NCBI GenBank assembly: GCA_024138015.1
Contig: JAMXBB010000009.1
Location: 11,984,052 to 12,048,051 of the forward strand
Source of the DNA: Lumnitzera littorea
Lineage: Eukaryota; Streptophyta; Magnoliopsida; Myrtales; Combretaceae
DNA: 64,000 nucleotides
Reading direction: 5' to 3'
The position numbers and the translations under genes were made by a program. The notes under the pieces were generated by a model. It saw only the letters and a program-made list of their open reading frames with translations, ran no database searches and was not told the origin of the DNA. Shown one piece after another: positions 22,970 through 34,510 of the stretch (position 1 is the first letter of the stretch; each line of letters opens with the position of its first letter).

Positions 22970-24760
22970 ATGATAACATATTTTGTTAAAACTAGTGTAA
23001 AAAATGAAAGCATTAATACGGGTATATAAATTGAAATTCCTTTAAAAATTATGGAGCTGCTATTTTGGTGAAGTCTCTTTTATTTTTAATTTTCTCCTGA
23101 TGAAAGGTAGTTGGAATAATGAAATGTAGCTGATCATTATTTCATCAAACATATATGATAGGGAGAGCTAAAGCCGCTATACAATTGACTTAAAAAGGTT
23201 TAAGCCAATTTATATTCAAGGGTTGGACGAATATGGTATTATTCGTGTGGTGGTGATGTATGGCGACACTTTTTTATATGATTTTTATTTTTCCGTCTTA
23301 ATAAACAAAATATTCAAGGAACTGACGATGAATGACATAGACAAGAAAAAACTCATCGTTCAGTTTTCACAAATGTTTATCTTTGAATGGTTTCCTGTTG
23401 GGAATTTTTTTGAGAAGGAAATTGGTGGACCGTCTATAATATCTCATACAATCTCTCTCTCTCTGTTCCATTTTTTTTTTTTTTCTCACTGTCTTCTAAC
23501 TTTTTTCCTAATACAAAGTTTCAAAAGGAAAAAAAAAAAAAAAAAAATCTCCAACTTCAAAACCAAGGTTCTAAATTTGAATGGTCCTATTGTTATTACG
23601 GATTACAGTTATAGACATAAGCTTCCGTGAAAATTGCAAATATACATCTAATGTTTGCTTCCTACACATAGTTTTATTTAGTTTATATGGAGTATTGAAT
23701 CTTCAAATCTCAAAAAAAAAAAAAAGAAAAAATAATTTCTCTTCTTAGTAATACTTTATTGTCATTTTACTCTACATAAAAATAAAAAGGAATTCACTGA
23801 AACTAAAAAATAAGTTAAATAATATTTGGAAGAAAAAAGGATTAGAGAAAAAATCTTTTTTCTATTTATTAAGTTTTTCAACATGTTGCTATAATTAATG
23901 TTACTTTTATATATATATATATATATATCTTGCGACAAGTCATTCTCCTTTTGGATAAAATTTGACTTTTAGATTAAAATGGTAAGATTTTGTGGACATT
24001 TTTTTTTTAATTCCTTTTTTTCCGCCCTTTAACCCGGTATAGCACATCCGGCCTTTGTTTATATTTCATAATACAACCGCCTTTAGCTTTATTAAACATA
24101 CATGCACTATGTTGGTCAAAAAGGTGGAAACTGGGAAAAAAGGACAATTGAAAATGACACTACTTTTCCCATTTGTAAAGTCTGCTTTTTGTTATATTAA
24201 TAAATATACAACCTTGTTTACCTAAGAAAATTAAATACACAGCCATCTGTAATAATTTTAGACGTCCATATTGTCCCTGTCTGATATTTTTCATACGATT
24301 AAAAGTTGGAAAATGTCTGTTGGTATCACAGGACGTTTGTTAAGTGCTAAAAATATATTTTCAAAATATTTACTTTTCCTAAAATATATAATCAAATTTA
24401 AAAAGATTAGAAGTTTTTTTAAACTTATTAATTATTGTTTTAAAGTATACGTTAGACATTTCCTAATAAATAAACACTTAAAATATATGAAAATTTTTTA
24501 AACTTTCTAACCCGGTTAGCTAGTCGAGTAATCCATGTGTGGTGATGAGTTGTCCTGGGTCTAGCCACAAAAGCTGGCAACAATAGCCCCAGTTACCACT
24601 CTTCTCTACTTTACTCTCCTTTTTTTTTTCATGTTATTTTAATTTTTTTCCCTATGTATAGTTTAAATATTGTATCTTGGAATATTTTATTCTGCTGAAG
24701 TGACATTCCACGTCAGCTCCTTTATGGTGGAAAATTTTAAGTTGCTAACAAGCCATTTTC
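22970..24760 (+). repeat. Dispersed repeat, copy 1 (paralogous to 55930-59510)
   Basis: Several blocks align in the same order with 55930-59510. Block 1 is 23051-23213 with 56785-56950 (shared GAGCTGCTATTTTGGTGAAG). Block 2 is 24090-24460 with 58300-58640 (shared GGGAAAAAAGGACAATTGAA and CCCATTTGTAAAGT). Block 3 is near 24690-24730 with 59490-59530. No transposon hallmark or ORF of interest was seen. It looks like an old segmental duplication or an unclassified repeat. Confidence 0.65.
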
Positions 24761-26647
24761 TTTGCAAGACCTTTCGAAGAAAGTAGCAGATTCTCTTTAT
24801 GTATTTGATTGAATTAATGAAATGTACAAGACATTTCCCATTATGATGCAAATATTATACTCGCAAGATATCAAGTGACATATTGATATAGAGGAAATTA
24901 TATTAGAAAAGATTAATGTTTGGGATAAATTCATTCCGTAGATTAATCTTTTAAAGGATCAAAATAAGAGATAAATGTTTACATAAATGAGTTAAAAATA
25001 GATAATTCATTTATATGGGAGTTATGACAGCGTCAAAAAAATGCTTATATGACACCTAAAATGTACATGTTGGATGTTGATGTATAAAAACTTTAAATAA
25101 AATACTGACATGGCAATTTTAATTAAAAAACAATCGAAAAACTAAAATAAAAATTAATGATCAAACAAACCAATTAAAGGAAAAACAAAAGAAAACGGGT
25201 ACCTAAACCAAAGACACATTAACCACAATTTGTTCAAAATCATTAAACATAGTGGATCCCACTACTACGTAATGACAGCTAATTAAAAAACGCATACCAT
25301 ATGCCTCCCTTGTGCAATAAAGGAAAAAGAAAAAACAAGTAGCATGTAAAACTCATGCCTTTACTTTATGAAGAAAATTGCAGTTATAACACTTAAAAGG
25401 TCTTTTGCCATAATCCTCAATATAATTTCCTAAGTTTTATCTTTTTATATAGACTAGTTTTAATTCATTACATTTGTTTATAATATATAATCTTTAGACT
25501 TCTATCACAATATTGCTCATATTTACTCATAATTTTTATAAAGTAATAGTGCGATAAGCAATATTAATTCTTCTTATCAAACTCTACATAGGCATCTTTC
25601 TAAAATAATATATGGTATGGGAATGTTTTACTTATTAATGTTTATATTTTTTATGGTTGCACGAAAAAATCATTGTTTTATTTTAACATTTAAAAAAAGA
25701 AGCACTTTAAGGAGAAAGATTAAATAAGTAATTATTAGTAAAGACTAAGGATAAGCGGATACAAGATATATAGGATATATTGCTATACTCATACCCTATT
25801 ATGTACGTATAAGTTTCCAAAATATTGGACCTAGAATCTATCTCATAACTTCTTAAAATCACCTTATACCTTATATTTTATAGATTTTATAAGATACAAG
25901 TTACCTTTTTTTTTTTTTTTTTCCATTATAAATTTGACTTGGCATGTTTTCAATAATGGAGTAGTTATGAAAAATGTATCCATTCATTGATGAATAAATT
26001 CATTGAATTGGAATCTAAATATAAGTTGCTTTTATCTTCAAATCATAAATTAGAAAATAAACTTGATGGTTTTAACGATAGATGTCATTTTGTCCTTGGC
26101 AAATAATCTCTTAACGATAGTAAAACATTGTACACATCAAATGCCTTTTCATAAACTTGTCAAATAATAATTAAGAGCATGCACAACTCTAAAAAAATGC
26201 AACATCATTCTTTTTTATATATTAACATTATTTAATTATATTATAAGATGAGTAAAGAGCACCGTAGAACTTGTACTCTACATACCTCAAAATTCAACTT
26301 ATAGAATGGGTATAGGGTATATAGAATTTATACTTGTCTCTTACCCTATACGAATAAGTTTCGAGAAATTACTACTTAAAACTTACCTTGTGACTTTAAA
26401 TATCCATCTAAAATCTACTTGATTGAGTATGGTTTGAATGAATATGTTGTACACCCAAGTTACTTACTCACCTCTAAAAGACAATTAAAAAGATGTTACA
26501 TATATTTGTGATATCTATTAATAAGTAAAAATAGTATTTGTCCTATATTATTAACATTTTAACTAAAATAATATAGAAGCAATGTCATTAATGGAATTTT
26601 ATGATTATAACAAACTTCATATCTATCATAAGAGATAAAGCTAGTAC
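24761..26647. other. AT-rich intergenic DNA
   Basis: No genes seen. Two stretches (about 25735-25900 and 26275-26460) contain related phrases on opposite strands built from GGGTAT/ATACCC words. This hints at a decayed hAT-like or MITE-like element, but I could not fix its ends. Confidence 0.3.
26643..26647. repeat. TSD (AGTAC) left of solo LTR 1
   Basis: AGTAC here and at 29564-29568 match exactly and flank a segment with LTR-like ends. Confidence 0.8.
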
Positions 26648-29563
26648 TGTTACGCCCCGAAGTCACAGAGTCACAATAATTCCACCGTGTAAACCATTTT
26701 ATGATAATAACTGACCTCACAATATCTATCATGGACATGATTTACACAAGGCATTGACGACTCCTCGCTTTGAAGTAAACAGTCCAATTAACAGTTAAAC
26801 TATAATTATGTTAAATATTACAAATTTCTAATAAACATATATAATTATATGTAAGTCCATAGAGCTTTCCAGGAAATTTTACATAAACATAACAATTCAC
26901 TAAATTACATAATAACTATCAGTCTTTCATTCTTAACTACAAGGGCATTTTAGTTACACAACATTACTAAGTAGATTGATCCTCACACCCCCAGCTTCAA
27001 AAAGACTAACCTCTGGGTAATTATAAAGCGGCATTCTACTTGAATTGTTCAGAAATCAGAACCTACAAAAGGATCCATAAGGGTATGAGCAACTTCAGCT
27101 CAGTAAGTTGAATTGAAGACTCATGAATGCATATAAGCACAAACAAGATTATCAATCAATTAATTTCATGCAATGCAACAATCAAGTGTCATCGCACAAC
27201 GTAGTCCGGTCCGTTGTGAAATCAGAAAAATTTCACCCGCTCCAATCTAGGTTGAGGAGTTTCCATGTTATGCAGCAGCTTATAACCAAACCCAGGCTTG
27301 TGCAACAGAGAACTCACTCCTCCCGCGACTACCTTCGAGCCATTGACTTTACCCTCGCCATGACCTCCTCTCTTGTCACTTAATTCGACTGAAGATTAAG
27401 AAGGGACCATTATGCAATCCTGCGCTATCCCTTTCGAAGGGGTCGGTATTTGATTGGAGAATCCTAATGATCCCCTAACGGGTTGCAATGTATGGTAGTT
27501 TTGGTCATTAAAATCGAATAAGATTAATTTCATTTAGGAATTTCAAACAATTCACACCAATTCAATCATATCACAAAATCCATCATATCATAATTTCAAC
27601 ATGAATTCAGATACGTCAAACACATGCGTAGACTACTTACAATCACAACCATATATAGTCCTAAGTCTCCGAATACCATATAAATAGTACTCTATTATAA
27701 TAAGTAATAACTCAACTTACTTGGAATTTCTCAATCGCTCGATCTCTTAGTCGCAAGCCGATTTGTCTCTAGGTGTCCTATAATACAAATAGACCTTTTT
27801 AGTACTTATACTTTAAGGATTCATATTCTAAGTTATAATTTAACTCCTTTTTCCATGTATACCTATTATATACTAATAATTTTTTTTACTCTATTTCGAG
27901 GTTCAGACCCTAAATTAGATTCTAGTTTTGGTTCCTGAGTCTTAAATATGCTCGAATCCAAATGTAAAATTAATCGCATTAAGCTTGAGTATTCAAATAT
28001 CCTATTGGGTCTTAATTTAGTATTCTAAACTATTCGGCACACACTAACCCTAATTGGGGTATCGGATTTATTCTTGATGTGAGAAAATCTTATATTTTTG
28101 TACATTTAATTAAAATTAAATTTTATTTCAGATTCAATATTACTCTGATTTTTATTATAATATTATCTAAATAACCCTAATTTTTTTAGATTTATAAATT
28201 TTTAATTTCACATATTACTAACTTCTTACAATAACTACCTAATTTCCTAAATTAACCATACTTAATACTTCAAAGGCTAGGATTAGGTTTCCACATCAGA
28301 GATTAACTTCTCTAAACATCTAATTACTATCTAAATCAATAATTAGTATCTTAATCACCTAATTAACCCAAAATTATCTAATTTTTCCATCATTTTAGGG
28401 CTAAAAATTAACTTAAAAATTTCAAAAATTAATTTAAAAAAAAATGACTTCATAGAACTGTTCTATATCACAGGAGCATCTTATAGAAAAAAATTGAGCT
28501 CCAAACTACACTCCTAAGCCTATTTATTTTTAGTTCTAATCATGCTCGGTTTTATTCAATTTGTTAAGAACCCTATATTTTCAGATGTGATTAAACTAAA
28601 TCACTATTTTTCCATAAATCTACATATAATAGAACCTTAGAATAACAAGTTTTATAATTTTCTGGGTAAAATAATTATTTTTACAAAATTATACAAAATC
28701 AGGACAATTAAGGGACTCACCCGGTTCGATGCTTTTTGGCTGTCCAAACCCGATCTAAGTTTGTCGGTCGTCCTAGACAGTGGGTCTAGAGTGGGGTGGT
28801 GGTGGTGGCTTGGTCCCAAGTGGTGGTGAGGTGTGGGTTTGGCTTATTAACCCTATCTGCACAGTTTTGTTTTTTTTTTTTTTTGGATTTTCTCTTGAAT
28901 TTTCGAGTCTCTCTATTTTTCTCTAATTCCTCACTGCCCAAATGAGTTCTGTGAATTTTTCCCCTATTTATAGACATTTTTAGTAATTAATATGCATTAA
29001 TTAGACATGACATTGCCCTAATTCCTTGATTTTTGGCTTTTGTGTTACCTAATTCTAATTGGTTAATTTTTATTTTGCAGATCTTGACCTGCTATAACTA
29101 GATTTGGATCATTCTATACTCTTTTGATTTTTTTCTGATTTTTCCACAATTAATTAATAATTTTCTTTAATTATTTACTAAAATTTTGTCTAATTTAAGT
29201 AATTTTGTATATTTTTATCTACACGTAAATACATGTGAGGTACATGTGAATATTTCTAATTATTATTTAGGTCATTCTATAATTTTTAGTTTACATATAA
29301 TCTATCTCTAGTAATTTATTAGTTATCAGATTACACTTTTCGCCTTTTCAGTAATTAGCAATTATTATACTTAAAATTTGAAAATTTTATAGTCTCCTAT
29401 TTTATTACTTATTTTCTTAAATTCAAGTTTACGGGGTTATTTTTACTAATATTTCTCTCAATAGTTTATAATTTGGGTTTGATTGGATCCTTTAACCGAT
29501 CGCCCTAAACCTTATGTTTTAAGTTCAATCCTATGGTCTCTTGACTTAACTTTAGGGCTTACA
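26648..29563 (-). mobile_element. Solo LTR 1 of a long-LTR retrotransposon (2,916 bp)
   Basis: On the plus strand it begins TGTTACGCCCCGAAG and ends GGGCTTACA, with exact AGTAC duplications outside. Its first 900 bp align with 62977-64000 (shared CCCTTTCGAAGGGGTCGGTA, near 27430 and 63743), and its ends match the design of 46999-50141. A TATA box lies on the minus strand (28963-28972). Together with the minus-strand reading TGTAAGCCC...GGGGCGTAACA, this suggests the LTR is oriented on minus. No internal element sequence is present, as expected after LTR-LTR recombination. The family is probably Ty3/gypsy, but I see no coding sequence to prove it. Confidence 0.8.
28963..28972 (-). promoter_or_regulatory. 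TATA box within solo LTR 1
   Basis: The minus strand reads TATAAATAGG, a canonical plant TATA box, about 590 bp inside the LTR start in the minus orientation. It is the probable former LTR promoter. Confidence 0.5.
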
Positions 29564-29570
29564 AGTACAA

Positions 29571-29946
29571 CTACTTGAACTTTTATATTTTTTTTTTCAT
29601 TTTAGTATCTAAATTTTAAATTCATTCATTTTAGTATCCTAACTTTTTAAATGAGATAAAATAGCATCTCCGTTATAGCGACTATCATTATAAAATGGTC
29701 GAATAAAAATATAAGTATATCAACTTTCATTTTATTTCCATTTTAATGCTTAAATTTTATTTTATTTTTATTTCATTTGATACTTTAACTTTTTAAAGTG
29801 AAACAAATAAGTATTCTTTATAACGGCTATTATAATAAAGATACTAATTTGTCTTATTTAAAAAATTATGGTACTAAAATGAATAGGTTTAAAATTTAGG
29901 TACTAAAATAATATATATATATATATATATATATGAAAGTTCAAAT
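29571..29946. repeat. Fold-back MITE-like repeat with long imperfect inverted arms
   Basis: The left arm (29571-29690, starting ACTTGAACTTTTAT-like and including TTTTAGTATCTAAATTTTAA) is matched by the reverse complement of 29825-29946 (including TTAGTACCTAAATTTTAAAC). A third half-copy in the left-arm orientation lies at about 29715-29825. An AT microsatellite (29910-29936) sits in the right arm. No transposase. It starts only a few bases after the solo LTR duplication. Confidence 0.7.
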
Positions 29947-32540
29947 ACTTCTATTGACTTTATCCTTCTATCATAATATTTCTAATATTCACTTAGAATC
30001 TCTTTTTAATATTATATGATTTAGGAGAGTTTACTTATTTATATTTGTTTTTTTATGATTACACTAAGAAATCATTATTTTATTTATTTAAATGATGATA
30101 TTACTTTCACCGAAAAAAAATTGATGATACTACTACTTTCATTTCTCAATAAATTTGCTATTTAAACAATTAATTAACAAATTACAATGATATTCATTTA
30201 AAGAAATAAAGAAACAAAATAACATATCCATTGGCTTGTATATTTTTCTCTAGCCTATTATCTCTTACTCAAAACTTAAAATTATTGTATATTAGACAGT
30301 TTTGACATATAAGCAGTAACTACAATTAATTAAAGAATAAAGAACACCCTTCAATTAATTAAAGAATGAAAAACACCCTTATGAAATTATGTTAAAATAA
30401 AATTACCCTAATAAAATAATGTGAGATAAATTTATGTGTTTGCAAATGATATAATATATACAAACCATTACATGATGGAAAGTCATCTTTAATAAAATTG
30501 TTTTCACATTGTGAGTGCATTAATGATATAGAAACAAATACATAGTGTTAAGTTGAAAATTATGTTTCTCTTTTTCTTAATTTGGTTTTGAATTTGTTGG
30601 TCTTGGTGAACTATTAAGGACAGATTTTTTTTTTTTTTTTCAGGGGGTGGGATGGTTTAGCTGGGGGTGGTGGTGGGGTGGCAAGGGTGTGTTTAATTGA
30701 TTGTAAACAAAAATTAAGTCTCAAATAATTTTTCTTTTTGATGTTCAAGATTAATTAACTATACTAAATTTGGTCTTTACTTCTTAACGTATCATTAATA
30801 TTAACAAACTTAGATAAAAAACCTGTGTATGAATACAAAACTAATCAACTTTTAATTTGATCACTCTTCTAAGATCTCATAGCGTGATGATACTTCAGAT
30901 GAATATGTAATGCACAGTCAATCTAATCATCACGTAAACGGTAAATAATTGCAAGTAAACTAAAAAGATAAATTTTAGATGATCAAGCAATGATATATAG
31001 TAGTTACGTCTTGTTAGTTAGTGCACTCTTCTAGCTCACATCAAGGGATATGGTTCTCTATACCATAGTTCCACTATTTCAAAAAATCTTGTCCATAAAA
31101 CTCAACAATTCACATGATGTTATCTTGCTTTCAAATTGCAAGTTTACATAATCTCTCTCTATGTTCACTTAAAGAGTCTCTTCACTAATCTTTGAAGAAA
31201 TTAGTAATTCTTTTGAGAATTATAATGGATTTCCTCATACTTTTGTACAATGCTTAACAATAACAATTTTTCAAGATTTTAGCTTTTTACTTAGCTTTAT
31301 GATCACGAAAATACGTGTAAACTCAATAATAAAATTTTATATAGTACAAAAACCTTTTTAGTTTCTTTCAAATATTCCTTTTCTTCTTTTTTTTTTCCTT
31401 TGTCTTATCCTCTTGTCATTATTATCCCCATTGATCACTTCTTCTCTTTATATAGTTGTGGCTTTAAGTTCAACTGTTCTTCATCTTTAAAATAAAGTAA
31501 TTATATCTTCATCAGCTCTTGGTGATCAAAATATTATCATTTTGTGTTGTAAACATTCTCTATACAATTTTGTTTATCATTTGGTTGACCAACTTTTGAT
31601 AGTAGCTAATTCTGGTGCTAAATTTACTATTTGTACTTCGTTTCGATTCTTTATTGCTTCTAATCTTGTCATTCCTCGTTTAGAAATTGTCTTTGGCTTC
31701 TACACTACTTTCTAATCATCTCAAGTACCTTTAACAATATAATTTCTTTGTATTACAAACTAGGTAACTTGATTAGTAATATTAAAATAACTTTCGTTTG
31801 AGTTGATATTAACATATATTTTGTTATCATCAAAATACCTTTCATTCAGGTTCTTTCATTAATAGAGTTAAGCTTGCCTTACTCGATTAAAGCCTCTTAA
31901 TTAGATAAAGAAAATTTTTCATTAAAAAAAATAACACGTTTCAAAAATGGCAATTGATCGGAGTCAGGGAAAAAGTGAAATTAGGTTCTATGGTAGCTAA
32001 ACACTAATTTTAGTTACTAGTTTGTAGATCTTTAAAGAAAACTTAGTTAAAATTTAGACGCTAGAGATTAAATGAGCTGGGTAACTTCCTTACTAAAACC
32101 TAAAGGTTTCCATGAAGAAAATAAATTAAATAATTAAAGTGCCTTTAATTTTGTATTTCTTAGGGCAGCTCGATGTGGTTATACACCTACTAGTTAGGAT
32201 TAGACTCACAAAGTTCAAATTTTTTTTTAATTTTATTTTATGGGTTTATTTTATTTTTGAAGGAAAAACTCTTTCACTTTAAGTTTTTACCATTTAATTA
32301 TTTTATTTTTGAAAAAGAACTTTTTTTGGTTCAATTTTTAAGCAATCCTAAAATAAACACTTAATTTTAAGAAAAAGGGTGATTCATTTTTTTTTTTAAT
32401 TTATGAAAATGATATTTTAGGGGTTGAACTTTTTTTTCAGTAAAACCTCTTTTATTTTGAAAAATAAAAACGGTAACTTTTCCATTTGAATTACTAAAGT
32501 ATAAATACAAAAATACAATCAAAACTAAAGTATAAACACT
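29947..32540. other. AT-rich intergenic DNA
   Basis: No coding or transposon signal was recognised. It holds poly-T runs and one G-rich tract (30643-30688). Confidence 0.4.
30643..30688 (+). other. G-rich tract with quadruplex potential
   Basis: Runs of G (GGGGG, GGG, GGGGG, GGGG, GGG) fall within 46 bases of otherwise AT-rich DNA, directly after a poly-T run. The pattern meets the loose four-run quadruplex rule. No associated gene is seen. Confidence 0.4.
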
Positions 32541-32665
32541 AAGGCTATTGTAGCCTAGTAGCATGATACTGATCGTTATTGGGATGGACCAAGTTTGAAT
32601 CCTTCTTCTCAAAAGTTATAATATATAATATGGAGTTAGCAAAAAAATAAAAACAAAATAAAATG
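32541..32665 (+). repeat. tRNA-derived SINE candidate
   Basis: An A-box-like TAGCCTAGTAG (32551-32561) is followed 30 bases later by a B-box-like AGTTTGAATCC (32592-32602). An A-rich tail follows after a short body (about 32640-32665). Spacing and boxes suit a Pol III promoter of a SINE. No duplication was identified, so the call is tentative. Confidence 0.4.
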
Positions 32666-33351
32666 CAAATATTATTATATATATAGCAACCATTAGCTTT
32701 CCAATTAATCACAACACTTAATTGAAACTAAAAGCCATTTGCTTTTACCTTTTGGTTTTTTGTTTTGGGTGAAAGTAGGGGGAAGAGGAAATTCTTATTC
32801 CTTATAAAGTCTCTATTATTTTATTCAATTCACTTTTAACTTTGTAATCACAATTCCTCTTAAAAATTATAAATAGATATTCTTAACTTCCACCTATGAA
32901 TTACAATTTTGAGTTTCCATCTTATTTTTTCCTTAAAATATCCTTAGTCAAAATTTGAAAGCTACACCAGTTTGATCCAAAATAAAAATCAAATATGGAA
33001 AATCAAGAACCTTAGAAGGAAGAAGTCTAGGAATCAAGTCATTAATTAGAGGACGCGATACCAATGTCCCTTGTTTCTTCTTCTTCGTGTTCTTAGTCAT
33101 CTTCTTTGTGCTCATTATCTATGTCTCTCTCTCCTTTTCTCTCCATTGTTCTCTCTCTTTCACATGATTTGGGTTTCGTAATACACCAATTACTTGATCT
33201 ATATGTAGTAAGGTTTATCCAAATGACAACAAACCGACTAATGGAAGAGAGATTGTTAAATTTGATTAAGTTAAGGAGGAGTCCATTGGGAAGACCAAAC
33301 TTTAGAAGGATGTTGCATATAGTGGCAGAGTTAGGATTTAGAGGAAGTGCG
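32666..33351. other. AT-rich intergenic DNA
   Basis: No support for a gene. The short ORF near 33106-33366 is rich in Ser/Leu from a CT-rich run and has no recognisable domain. Confidence 0.4.
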
Positions 33352-33893
33352 TATGGTTACAAATAATTCGAGTTGCTTGCAAGCTATTGGAGCTTAACTC
33401 TTTTTAAGCTTATCTTGACTCAAGCTAGAGCAATAAATGAGCTAAGTTCAAGCTTAAAATGAAACTCATTTATTTAAATAAGCTTAGTTCAAGCACCGTT
33501 TTAAGCTCACAAGTTGGCTCATTTAAGCTTTTGAGTAGACTTATCAGTTTTATATATATATTACAAATATCATACATTATATATTATTAAAACCCCAAAG
33601 CTAATATTTATATAATATATAATCTAATATTTGTTTACCATTTATTAATCTATTTATTTATATATTTCTTCATTTTATATATTTAGGCTTATGAGTAAGA
33701 TCAAGATCGACTTGCTTTAAGTTTAGCTTAACTCGAGCTTAATTAATAAACAAGTCAAACTTGAGCTTAAGATAAAACTTGATTATCTAAGTGAGTTGAG
33801 CTTGAGCCTCAATTGAAGGCTTAATGAAAAGTTCGACTTAAATTCGAGCTCAATAATTCGAGCCTTTAGAAGCTCAACTCGTTTGTAGTCCTA
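33352..33893. repeat. hAT-MITE-like element with AGCTTGAGCTC-rich inverted ends
   Basis: The left end (GGTTACAAATAATTCGAGTT) and the reverse complement of the right end (GGACTACAAACGAGTTGAGC) form an imperfect inverted repeat. The body is dense in AGCTT, GAGCT and TTCGAGCT words, as in a common plant MITE type whose ends read GGGTTGCAAACGAG. Flanking 8-mers match only partly. No transposase is present. Confidence 0.5.
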
Positions 33894-34510
33894 AAAGTAG
33901 AAATCAAGATGATAAGGAGAGAGAAAAGTGATGGGGGCCAAATCTAATTTAAGGATCTTGTTAAAGAAGGGGTCTTAGAGAGTTTGTGATTTAAATATCA
34001 TGTAGGATACTAAAAAGTTTTTTTTCTTGATTCCTTGCATGATAGTTGTATTCTTCACTATTGGTTTTGAGAGTTCTTAAATTTCTGGGCTTTGATATTG
34101 AACAAAGTTGTATGTGATGACATTGCAAATTGGGTTGAGTTGATTGTAATGACAATTGCAATTGTAGATCTGTTCGTCAACAATCATTGAGTTGTTTCTT
34201 TTTTTAATTTTTTTATTCGCATTCGTATTGTAAATATGGATCTGTTCATCAACTATGTTGTTCAATTAGTTTCTTTTACATATATATATATATATATATA
34301 AGTAAAAATATATATTCTTCAATTTATTATTATTATTAAATAATGACCATTTTGGTAATATTATTATCTATTCATGATTTATTTCATTTGTAATTCTATT
34401 AACCGAACAATGTAATAGGAATTCTAGAAGATTCAACTGAATAAAGTATACATGTTTAGACCTATTATGACCCTATTGCATTATGTATGAATTCAAATTC
34501 TATTAGGTGT
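33894..34510. other. AT-rich intergenic DNA
   Basis: No gene was seen. A TA microsatellite lies at about 34280-34301. A poorly conserved pair of phrases (GATCTGTTCGTCAACAAT near 34166 and GATCTGTTCATCAACTAT near 34240) marks a 70-80 bp direct repeat. Confidence 0.4.

Noticed and set aside
23223..23630. 135-codon plus-strand ORF
   Set aside because: It spans CT, poly-T and poly-A runs. The related copy at 56 kb is not open, and no domain is seen.
33106..33366. 86-codon plus-strand ORF
   Set aside because: The N-terminal Ser/Leu run comes from CT-rich sequence, and there is no recognised domain.
33340..33905. 8-bp target duplication of the MITE-like element
   Set aside because: The flanking 8-mers match at only four of eight positions.
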